A stretch of 64,000 nucleotides of DNA from Bog-532 sp963830385 (GTDB lineage: Bacteria > Actinomycetota > Actinomycetes > Streptosporangiales > Streptosporangiaceae): the NCBI GenBank assembly GCA_963830385.1, contig CAWHMD010000002.1, forward strand, positions 124,001 through 188,000, in the 5' to 3' direction. The notes beneath the pieces were generated by a model. It did not search any database and was not told the origin of the DNA. It saw only the letters and a list, made by a program, of their open reading frames with translations. Positions 16,580-23,562 of the stretch are shown here, piece after piece; position 1 is the first letter of the stretch, and each line of letters opens with the position of its first letter. The translations under genes were made by a program, and so were the position numbers.

Positions 16580-17187
16580 CGCCGATGACCAGAACGATCG
16601 TCGGCGCGGCGCGGTGCCGGAACGTCGAGGGGGCGGCCGAGCTGGGGCTGCACCTGGCGATCCGCCGTCAGGTGTTCGTGGCCGAGCAGGCCATCTTCGA
16701 CGCCGACGACCGCGACCGGAGGGACGACGACCCGGCCACCGTGCACGTCATCGGTTACGTGGAGGGCGCCGCGGCCGGCACGGTCCGGCTGTACCCGCTG
16801 CGGCGCGAGCCGGACGGCCGGGTGCTGTGGCAGGGCGACCGGCTGGCGGTGCGGCCGGAGTTCCGGCGCCACCACGTCGGCGGCCCGCTGGTCCGGTACG
16901 CGGTGCGGACGGCCGGGCAGCTGGGCGGCGACACGATGATCGCCCACGTGCAGCTGGCCAACGTGGTGTTCTTCCGCTACCTGGGCTGGACCGCCGTCGG
17001 CGAGCCGGAGCAGTACCAGGGCATCCCGCACCAGCGCATGACGATCGGGCTCGGCGACGGTCAGCGGGCCAGCCGGGTCACCCCTTCGGCCCGCAGGTCG
17101 AAGACGGTCGCGGCCGAGCCGCCGGCCGCCAGCCGGACGGCCCCGGATTCGTCGAGCTCGCCGGTCACCGCGGCGGTGACGCCGTGA
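16576..17187 (+). CDS. MSMEG_0567/Sll0786-like GNAT family N-acetyltransferase
   Basis: A 203-aa protein. The GNAT domain fills residues 1-160: LHLAIRRQVFVAEQAIFD at the start, GTVRLYPLRREPDG, WQGDRLAVRPEFRRHHVGGPLV (the acetyl-CoA pyrophosphate loop in R-x-x-x-G-G form), and FFRYLGWTAVGEPEQYQGIPHQRM, as in the MSMEG_0567/Sll0786 family. The remaining 40 residues are a low-complexity Ser/Ala/Arg tail that is antisense to the AIR-synthase gene. This suggests loss of an original stop near 17060. It is translationally coupled to the radical SAM gene (GTGA). It acylates an unknown amine of the pathway. Confidence 0.82.
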   Translation: MTPMTRTIVGAARCRNVEGAAELGLHLAIRRQVFVAEQAIFDADDRDRRDDDPATVHVIGYVEGAAAGTVRLYPLRREPDGRVLWQGDRLAVRPEFRRHHVGGPLVRYAVRTAGQLGGDTMIAHVQLANVVFFRYLGWTAVGEPEQYQGIPHQRMTIGLGDGQRASRVTPSARRSKTVAAEPPAASRTAPDSSSSPVTAAVTP

Positions 17188-18035
17188 CCGGCGAACATCG
17201 CCAGGCACTCGTCGGCGCGGGCGGCCGGCCCGGTCAGCACGAACGCATAGGACGGGAAGCAGCACAGCCAGTCCCCGAGCGGGACCCCGGCCGGGGCGGG
17301 CACGGCGGCCAGGTCGACGGTCACGCCCAGCTGGTTCGGTTCCAGCAGCATGGCCAGCGAGCCGATCATCCCCGCCATGCTGACGTCCTTGGCGGCCACC
17401 GCCGCCCCGGACTCGGCGATCTCGGCCAGCACCCGGACGTCGGCCGCCAGCCGGAAGCCCTGCTGCTCGAACGAGCGGAAGAACAGGAAGTCGTCCCGCA
17501 TCGCGCCGTTGACGCAGGCGGCGACGATGAGGACCTGGCCGGGCCGGGTGTGGGTGGCGGACAGCACGGCGTTCGCCCGGCCGAGCCCGAACGCGGAGAA
17601 CGCGGGCGCGCCGTCGGTCTCGGTGAGGTGACCGCCGACGACCGGGACGTCGTAGCGCTCGCCCGCCCAGCGCATACCGCGGAGAATCTCCCGGCACACC
17701 GGGGCGGGCCCGACCAGCGTGTCGACGATGGCCAGCGGCCGGGCACCCATGGCCGCCAGGTCGTTGATGTTGGCCACCATGGCGCCGATCCCGGCCCCGT
17801 ACGGATCGCGGGCGACAAAGGCCGGCAGCATCGCCTCGCCGCCGACGATCAGCATGCGCCCGTCGTCTTCGACCACCGCGCCGTCGTCGCCCGGTCCCGC
17901 CCACCAGTCGCCGCCGCCGAGGACGTCGGCGACCGTTCCGATGGCGCGCTTGGACAGGACTCCGGGCAGCTCCCGGATGCGCTGGGCCAGGTCGTCAAGG
18001 TCCCCGGCGGGGAGGTCCGATGACGGAGCAGGCAC
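17061..18035 (-). CDS. Sll0787 family AIR synthase-like (PurM superfamily) protein
   Basis: A 324-aa protein from GTG 18035; no nearer start is present. PurM-like ATP-binding features are GPGDDGAVVE, the GGEAMLPAF loop, VANINDLAAMGARPLAIVDTL (the N-D metal site), VVGGHLTET and KDVSMAGMIGSLAMLLE. This matches the Sll0787 family found beside radical SAM and GNAT genes in Nit1C clusters. PurM-superfamily enzymes use ATP to activate an amide, carbonyl or selenide group. Here the gene is inverted relative to its usual partners. Its 3' end overlaps the GNAT gene by 127 nt and its 5' end overlaps the comA-like gene by 16 nt, so its promoter must lie inside that gene. Confidence 0.85.
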   Translation of the reverse strand: MPAPSSDLPAGDLDDLAQRIRELPGVLSKRAIGTVADVLGGGDWWAGPGDDGAVVEDDGRMLIVGGEAMLPAFVARDPYGAGIGAMVANINDLAAMGARPLAIVDTLVGPAPVCREILRGMRWAGERYDVPVVGGHLTETDGAPAFSAFGLGRANAVLSATHTRPGQVLIVAACVNGAMRDDFLFFRSFEQQGFRLAADVRVLAEIAESGAAVAAKDVSMAGMIGSLAMLLEPNQLGVTVDLAAVPAPAGVPLGDWLCCFPSYAFVLTGPAARADECLAMFAGHGVTAAVTGELDESGAVRLAAGGSAATVFDLRAEGVTRLAR

Positions 18036-18901
18036 CGGCGCAATGTATCACCGTCCGGCGCGACGCTTGCGGAGGGCCAGGGCTGCGCACCCCCGGCTTC
18101 CTGGAGCTGCCCGCCCGGACGGTCAAGCCCCGGGCGGCCGGGCTGCTGCACGTGCTCGACGACGGGATGCCGGCGGCGGAGGCCCGCCAGTACCTGGACG
18201 CGGCCGCCCCGCTGATCGACATCTGGAAGTTCGGCTGGGGCACCGCCTACATCGACCAGCAGCTGGAGGAAAAGCTCGACCTGCTGGACGAGCACGGGAT
18301 CCGGGCCTGCACCGGCGGCACCCTGCTGGAGATCGCCTGGGCGCAGGGGGCGGTCGCCCAGTTCCTGGACTGGGCGGTGGCGGTCGGCTTCCCGTGCGTG
18401 GAGGTGTCGTCGGGTACCGTCACGCTGACCCGGGCCGAGAAGTCCAGCCTGATCAGCGTGGCCGCGCAGCGGTTCTCGGTGCTCGCGGAGATCGGCCGTA
18501 AGGACGCCGGCGCCTCGGTCCGGCCCGGGCAGTGGGCGGCCGACGCCGAGGCCGACCGGCAGGCCGGCGCGGACTACGTCGTCACCGAGGGACGGGAGAG
18601 CGGCACGGTCGGGCTGTACGAGCCCGACGGCTCGGTCCGGGCCGACGTCGTCGAGGCGGTGGTGGCGGCGATCGGTGCCGAGCGGGTGCTGTTCGAGGCG
18701 CCCCAGCGGGCCCAGCAGACCTGGCTGATCCGCCGCTACGGGGCCAACGTGAACCTCGGCAACGTCCGCCCGGCGGCCGCCCTTTCGGTCGAGGCGCTCC
18801 GGCTCGGGCTGCGCGCGGACACGGTCAACGCAGTCCCGGCCACCACTGGCCCGGCCACCACTGGCCCAGCCAGCACTGGCCCGGACGGTGAAGAGGCCTG
18901 A
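18020..18901 (+). CDS. ComA-type phosphosulfolactate synthase
   Basis: A 293-aa protein from ATG 18020, with GGGGAGG upstream. After a 25-residue extension the ComA barrel begins: KPRAAGLLHVLDDGM, IDIWKFGWGTAYI, GIRACTGGTLLEIAWAQG, FPCVEVSSGTVTL, FSVLAEIGRKD, ADYVVTEGRESGTVGLY and VLFEAPQRAQQTWLI, ending in GANVNLGNVRP. ComA adds sulfite to phosphoenolpyruvate to give (R)-phosphosulfolactate, the first committed step to coenzyme M; bacterial XcbB1 belongs to the same family. ComB and ComC genes are absent, but two fumarase-superfamily lyases and a PLP enzyme follow, as in the bacterial route. The C-terminus ends in a repetitive PATTG tail. Confidence 0.88.
   Translation: MTEQAPAQCITVRRDACGGPGLRTPGFLELPARTVKPRAAGLLHVLDDGMPAAEARQYLDAAAPLIDIWKFGWGTAYIDQQLEEKLDLLDEHGIRACTGGTLLEIAWAQGAVAQFLDWAVAVGFPCVEVSSGTVTLTRAEKSSLISVAAQRFSVLAEIGRKDAGASVRPGQWAADAEADRQAGADYVVTEGRESGTVGLYEPDGSVRADVVEAVVAAIGAERVLFEAPQRAQQTWLIRRYGANVNLGNVRPAAALSVEALRLGLRADTVNAVPATTGPATTGPASTGPDGEEA
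18836..18880 (+). repeat. Three 15-bp tandem repeats in the 3' end of the comA-like gene
   Basis: CCGGCCACCACTGGC occurs twice exactly and once as a variant (CCAGCCAGCACTGGC), encoding PATTG-PATTG-PASTG. It is in frame, lies beyond the catalytic barrel, and probably forms a flexible, length-variable tail. Confidence 0.9.
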
Positions 18902-19803
18902 TGCTCATCCCCCGCCAGTACCGGACCGTGGCCTTCACCACGATCGGCGGCGACCTGTCGCTGGAATCGCTGGCGGCCTACTTCGCGGACCACGACGTCT
19001 ACCGGCGCACCCGGTTCGTCCTCGCCTGCTCGGGCAGCGAGGTGGCGCTGGCCGAGGTGGAAAAGGACGACACCGGCGACGGCGCGCTGTTCTGCCCGGT
19101 CACCGGCGTCAAGCTGCTGGCCAGCCCGGAGGAGACGATCCTGGTGACCAGGCCGGAGATCGACACCGCGGTGCCCAGCCAGCTGGCCCGGATCGCGGCC
19201 GAGTTCCCCGGCCGCCGCTGCGTGGCCGTCAAGGGCCGGTACGAGCACGTCAACTTCGTGCTCGACTCCGACCCGGCGGTCGTGCACGTGCTGGACGTGG
19301 CGCCGCCCTGGCCAGCCAAGTTCTGCGACCAGGTGGACCGGCTGCTCGAGGTGGCCGAGAACCTGCCGCCGGTCCTGCCCCGGGCACAGGTGGCCGACCT
19401 GCAGGAGCTGGCACAGGCCGAACCGGCCCGCCACTACCTGCTGCCCTGCCGCGGTGGCGGGGCCCGGATACCGGGCGCCGACATTTCCTACCTGGACGAG
19501 GTCCCGCCGCCCGACCCCGGCTGGGTGCTGCTCGGCTGCGCCCGGTCCCGGGCCATCCATGACCATTTCTATCCGGACCAGGCTCACTCGATCCGGCAGG
19601 TCGACACCTGCCCGGCCCGGCTGGCGGCGGCGTCCCCGATGCCGGCCGGTGACGTCCGGCTGACCAAATGCTGCCTGCTGGAGGAGCACATCGAGACCCG
19701 TGGCGACACGGTGGTGGTGCCCTGGGGGGCCTCCTTCGACCTGGTCGCCGAGGGGCTCCGGGCGGCCGCGGACCTGGCCGCCGGCCGGCGGGATCCACGG
19801 TGA
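18901..19803 (+). CDS. Cysteine-rich protein of unknown function in the comA-like operon
   Basis: A 300-aa protein from ATG 18901, overlapping the comA-like stop. I cannot assign a family with confidence. Residues 1-130 look like an alpha/beta domain (RTVAFTTIGGDLSLESLAAYF, VAVKGRYEHVNFVLD). The C-terminal half carries cysteines at about 183 (LLPCRGGG), 213 (LLGCARS), 237 (VDTCPA) and a CC pair at 257-258 (TKCCLLEEHI), plus VVVPWGASFDLVAEGL. The spacing could ligate a metal or Fe-S cluster, or relay a sulfur. It is locked in the operon by overlaps on both sides, so a dedicated step or a sulfur-handling role is plausible. Confidence 0.78.
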   Translation: MLIPRQYRTVAFTTIGGDLSLESLAAYFADHDVYRRTRFVLACSGSEVALAEVEKDDTGDGALFCPVTGVKLLASPEETILVTRPEIDTAVPSQLARIAAEFPGRRCVAVKGRYEHVNFVLDSDPAVVHVLDVAPPWPAKFCDQVDRLLEVAENLPPVLPRAQVADLQELAQAEPARHYLLPCRGGGARIPGADISYLDEVPPPDPGWVLLGCARSRAIHDHFYPDQAHSIRQVDTCPARLAAASPMPAGDVRLTKCCLLEEHIETRGDTVVVPWGASFDLVAEGLRAAADLAAGRRDPR

Positions 19804-21002
19804 ACGCGCGGATCACGGACTCGCTGTCCTACCAGCATCTGTGGGGCACCGCCGAACTGCGGGCAGTCTTCAGCGAGGAGGGGCGGCTGCAGGGGTGGCT
19901 CATGGTGCTGGCCGCGCTGGCCCGGGCGCAGGCCGCCCACGGTTTCATCCCGGCCGAGGCGGCCGCCGCGATCACCGCCGAGGCCACCGCCGGCCGCCTG
20001 GACCTGGACCGGGTCGCGGAGGGCACCCGGGTCACCGGGCACTCCACCCAGGGGCTCATCCTCGAGCTGCGCCGGGTGCTGTCGCCGCTCGCGGCCGAGT
20101 ACGTCTACCGGGACACCACCGTCCAGGACGTCACCGACACCTGGACCGCGCTGGCGCTGCGGACGGTCGGCGGCGTGTGCTGGCGCGACCTGCGACGGCT
20201 GGAAGAGCTGCTGCTCGGCCTGGCTGCCCGGCACCGGGACACCCTCATCTGCGGCCGCACCCACGGCCAGCCAGGAGCACCCACGACGTTCGGCTGGAAG
20301 GCGGCCACCTGGGCCGATGAGGTACGCCGGCACCTGGACCGGCTGCGCGAGGGCGCGCCGCGCTGGCTGACCGGCCAGCTCGGCGGCGGCATCGGGACGC
20401 TGGCCGCGTTCGGCCCGGCCGGGCTGGACATCCGGGCGTCCTTCTGCGCGGAGCTGGGGCTGGCCGACCCGGTCATTTCCTGGCTGGCCACCCGCGACCG
20501 GATCGCCGAGTTCGGGGGGCTGCTGGCCATGATCGCGGGCACGCTCGCCCGGTTCGGCACCGAGGTGTACGAGCTCCAGCGGCCGGAGATCGGTGAGCTC
20601 GGCGAGCCCCGCACGAGCACGACCATCGGCTCGATCACCATGCACCACAAGCGCAACCCCGAAGGCAGCGAGCACCTGGCCACGCTGGCCCGGCTGGTCC
20701 GGGTCAACGCCGGGGTGCTGATGGAGGGGCTGGTCGGCGTGCACGAGCGGGACGGCCGGACCTGGAAAGCGGAATGGCCGGCGCTGCCCGAGGCGTGCCT
20801 GCTGACCGGCCAGGCCCTGCAGCTGGCGATCTCGCTGGCCGAAGGACTCGAGGTGGACGAGGACCGGATGGCCGCCAACCTGGCCACCTACCTGGGCTCG
20901 ACCAGCAACCCGGCCGACCCGGGGGCCGCCCCGCAGATCGTCGACCTGGTGATCAGCCGGGCCCGGCAGGCCCGGGAGCAGGAGCCGGACCAATGGCCGT
21001 GA
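19800..21002 (+). CDS. Aspartase/fumarase superfamily lyase (adenylosuccinate-lyase-like), XcbC1/D1-like candidate
   Basis: A 400-aa protein from GTG 19800, overlapping the previous stop by GTGA. Superfamily regions are GHSTQGLILEL (residues about 80-90), GRTHGQPGAPTTFGWK (152-167, with the His) and the signature loop IGSITMHHKRNP (276-287, catalytic Ser in GSITM). It is closer to PurB than to ArgH, but no purine genes are nearby. Members form or cleave C-N, C-O or C-S bonds by anti elimination. Next to a phosphosulfolactate synthase it may eliminate phosphate from phosphosulfolactate, as reported for XcbC1, or add a nucleophile to the resulting alkene. Which of the two lyases does what cannot be decided from sequence. 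Confidence 0.88.
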   Translation: MNARITDSLSYQHLWGTAELRAVFSEEGRLQGWLMVLAALARAQAAHGFIPAEAAAAITAEATAGRLDLDRVAEGTRVTGHSTQGLILELRRVLSPLAAEYVYRDTTVQDVTDTWTALALRTVGGVCWRDLRRLEELLLGLAARHRDTLICGRTHGQPGAPTTFGWKAATWADEVRRHLDRLREGAPRWLTGQLGGGIGTLAAFGPAGLDIRASFCAELGLADPVISWLATRDRIAEFGGLLAMIAGTLARFGTEVYELQRPEIGELGEPRTSTTIGSITMHHKRNPEGSEHLATLARLVRVNAGVLMEGLVGVHERDGRTWKAEWPALPEACLLTGQALQLAISLAEGLEVDEDRMAANLATYLGSTSNPADPGAAPQIVDLVISRARQAREQEPDQWP

Positions 21003-22048
21003 CGTCAGGGGCTGAAACGGCGCAAGGGCCTGGTGGGGCTGGGGTTCCCGGGCGACTGCCGCTGGCGGTGCTGCCGACCCCGCTGACCCCGGCCCCGCGG
21101 CTGGCCGCGGCGCTGGGCCTGGCGGGCCGGCTGCTGGTCAAGCGGGACGACCTGACCGGGTTCGCGGTGGCCGGCAACAAGGCCCGGCCGCTGGAGGTGC
21201 TGCTGACCGACGCGGTCGCGGCGGCGGCCACCGTCATCGTTACCGGCGGCGCCACCGGCTCCAACTTCGCGGCCGCGGCGGTGGCGGCGGCCGCCTACGC
21301 GGGCCTGCCCGCCCTGCTGGTCTACGCCGGGACCGCCCCCGAGCAGGAGCATCCCAACCTGGCCTTGGCCCGGCACTGGGGGGCGGAGGTCGTGTTCACC
21401 GGCGATCCGGCCCGCGAGTCGGTCGACGCCGGGATCGCGCAGGCCGCGGCCCGGCTCGAAGCCGCGGGCGAGCGCCCGTTCCCGATCCCGCGGGGCGGCG
21501 CCACGGCCCGGTCCGCCGCTGGTTTCCACTGGGCCGCCGGGGAGCTGAGCCGTCAGCTTACTGATGGGGCTGATGGGGCTGATGGGGCTGGTGGGCCGGT
21601 GACGGTGGTGACCGCCACCGGCTCGGGTGGGACGCTGGCCGGGCTGGTCTCCGGGACCGTCGCCCTCGGCCGGCCGTGGCGGCTGGCGGGCGTGTCGGTG
21701 TCCCGGCCGCCTGGGGAGACCAGGGAGCGGGTGCTGGCCATGGCGACCGGCTGCGCCCGGGCGCTGGGCACTCCGGTACCCGGCCCGGACGGCGTCGAGC
21801 TGGCCGACGGCCGCGGCCCCGGGCACGGGCTCGCCTCGGCCGAAGGACGGGCGGCGGCGCGGCTGGCGCTGCGGGCGGCGGGGCTGGTACTCGATCCGGT
21901 GTACACGGCCAAGGCCCTGGCGACGCTGCCCGCGATCCTCGGCCCGGACGCCGCCGATCCGGGCCTGACCACGATTTTCTGGCACACCGGCGGCCTGCTC
22001 GACGCCGTCGACGAAGCGCTCGGCGAAGCCACCGCGAAGGAGAGCTGA
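20993..22048 (+). CDS. PLP-dependent enzyme, D-cysteine desulfhydrase / ACC deaminase family (XcbE1-like candidate)
   Basis: A 351-aa fold-type II PLP enzyme. The start ATG 20993 overlaps the upstream lyase by 10 nt. LPTPLTPAPRLAAAL, LLVKRDDLTGFAVAGNKARPLE (Schiff-base Lys63 in GNK), VTGGATGSNFAAAAVAAAA (phosphate-side loop), ATGSGGTLAGL and FWHTGG are typical of the D-cysteine desulfhydrase and ACC deaminase group. The family carries out beta-elimination or ring opening on small amino acids. In a coenzyme M-like pathway it could release a thiol from a cysteine adduct. A GADGADGAGG insert from three 9-bp repeats near 21562-21590 lies in a surface region. Confidence 0.87.
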   Translation: MAVTSGAETAQGPGGAGVPGRLPLAVLPTPLTPAPRLAAALGLAGRLLVKRDDLTGFAVAGNKARPLEVLLTDAVAAAATVIVTGGATGSNFAAAAVAAAAYAGLPALLVYAGTAPEQEHPNLALARHWGAEVVFTGDPARESVDAGIAQAAARLEAAGERPFPIPRGGATARSAAGFHWAAGELSRQLTDGADGADGAGGPVTVVTATGSGGTLAGLVSGTVALGRPWRLAGVSVSRPPGETRERVLAMATGCARALGTPVPGPDGVELADGRGPGHGLASAEGRAAARLALRAAGLVLDPVYTAKALATLPAILGPDAADPGLTTIFWHTGGLLDAVDEALGEATAKES

Positions 22049-23562
22049 TGCCTGCCCGAACCCGCCTGGGACCACCGGTCACCGGCCCGGCCCAGGAGCT
22101 GATCGACAGCGGCTTCACGCTGGAGAACGCGGACGCCCCGCTGCTGCACGACGGCCTCAACCTGGCCGACCTGGCCCACGTCATCGACCTGCACGAGCGG
22201 AACGTCATCCCGCCCGAGGCGACCCGGGCGCTGCTGGCGGTGCTGCTGCAGGCGACCGCGACCCCGGCCGCCGAGTTTCCGTACGATCCCTCGTTCGGCG
22301 AGCCGTACAACTCCCGCGAGCGCTACTTCACCGCCCAGATCGGCGACGCGGCGGGCTGGCTGCACGCGGGCCGCCCGCGCCGGGAGGCGGTCCGGATCGC
22401 GCTCCGGCTGCACCTGCGCGGGGTGCTGACCGACCTGATCGCGGCGGCCGCCCGGCTCGGCGTCGAGATCGCCGGGCTGGCTGGCCAGCACACCCGGACC
22501 TGGCTGCCCGATCAGACCTATCTGCAGCACGCCCAGCCGTCCACCTTCGGCCACTACCTGGTCAGCTTCGCCTACCCGGTGCTGCGGGACGCCGAGCGGC
22601 TGACCGGGGAACTGGCCGGGATCAACCTGAGCCCGGGCGGGGCCGGCTGCGTCAACGGCAGCCGCCTGCTGCACGACCGGTCGCGGGTGGCCGGCCTGCT
22701 CGGGTTCGACGGGTTCATCGAGCACACCCGGGACGCGATGTGGCAGATCGACGGCCTGATCGCGGCCATGGCGGCGGCGTCCAGCCTGCTGACCACCCAG
22801 AGCAAGCTGGCCGAGGACCTGGAGATCTGGGCCAGCACCGAGTTCGACTACGTCTCGATCGCCGACGGGTACAGCCGGTCCAGCGTGCTGATGCCGCAGA
22901 AGCGCAATCCCTACTCGCTGTCGATCATCCGCGGCGCGTCGGGCACCATGATCGGCCGCCTGTCGGGTTTCCTGGCGGTCAGCAAGAGCCCCTCGGCCCG
23001 CAGCGACAACCTCATCTACGCCTACGGCGAGGTCCCGCGCGCGCTCGACCTGGCCCTGCGCACCACCCGGCTGACGGCCGGGGTGATCAGCACCCTGGAG
23101 GTCAACGCGGGCCGGATGTGGCAGACGCTCGAGTCGGGCTACAGCCAGTCGACCGACCTGGCCGAATTCATCATGGGCCGGTGCGGCGTCGACTACCGGA
23201 CCGCCTACCAGATCGTCGGGGGCGCGGTCCGCAAGGCCAGCCGCGACGGCATCCGCGGGGTGGACCTGACCGTCGGCCGGCTGCAGGACGCCGCCGCCGA
23301 GTACAACGGCTCCCACCTCGACCTGGACGACATCGACCTGGCCACGATCCTCGACCCGCGCGGGATCGTCGAGACCCGGGTGCTCGACGGCGGGGCCGCC
23401 CCGCAGGTGGTGGCGGGCATGGCCGAGCGCACCGCCGAGCACGGGGAACGGCTGCTGGCCGAGGCCACCGGGCGCCGGGCCGCCCTCGCCGCCGCCCAGG
23501 ACGAGCTCGTCAGCCTGGCCAGGACGCTGCTGGCCGGATCAGCCGAAGGAGAGTCACGATGA
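22048..23562 (+). CDS. Argininosuccinate-lyase-like aspartase/fumarase superfamily enzyme (second lyase)
   Basis: A 504-aa protein from ATG 22048, overlapping the preceding stop by one base. ArgH-like features are EPYNSRERYF early, TYLQHAQPSTFGHYL (C2 region with His), GGAGCVNGSRL and the signature SSVLMPQKRNPYSLS near residues 277-291. No argininosuccinate pathway genes are adjacent. It differs strongly from the first lyase in the operon, so the two are not a recent duplication and probably catalyse different steps. Such lyases can add or eliminate amines, phosphate or thiols across a C-C double bond, compatible with sulfoacrylate chemistry; this is inference from context. Confidence 0.87.
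   Translation: MPARTRLGPPVTGPAQELIDSGFTLENADAPLLHDGLNLADLAHVIDLHERNVIPPEATRALLAVLLQATATPAAEFPYDPSFGEPYNSRERYFTAQIGDAAGWLHAGRPRREAVRIALRLHLRGVLTDLIAAAARLGVEIAGLAGQHTRTWLPDQTYLQHAQPSTFGHYLVSFAYPVLRDAERLTGELAGINLSPGGAGCVNGSRLLHDRSRVAGLLGFDGFIEHTRDAMWQIDGLIAAMAAASSLLTTQSKLAEDLEIWASTEFDYVSIADGYSRSSVLMPQKRNPYSLSIIRGASGTMIGRLSGFLAVSKSPSARSDNLIYAYGEVPRALDLALRTTRLTAGVISTLEVNAGRMWQTLESGYSQSTDLAEFIMGRCGVDYRTAYQIVGGAVRKASRDGIRGVDLTVGRLQDAAAEYNGSHLDLDDIDLATILDPRGIVETRVLDGGAAPQVVAGMAERTAEHGERLLAEATGRRAALAAAQDELVSLARTLLAGSAEGESR

Noticed and set aside
19800..23562. The two lyases as housekeeping purB and argH
   Set aside because: No purine or arginine genes are adjacent, both are locked into the comA-like operon, and both differ from canonical signatures in context; a separate housekeeping pair is expected elsewhere.
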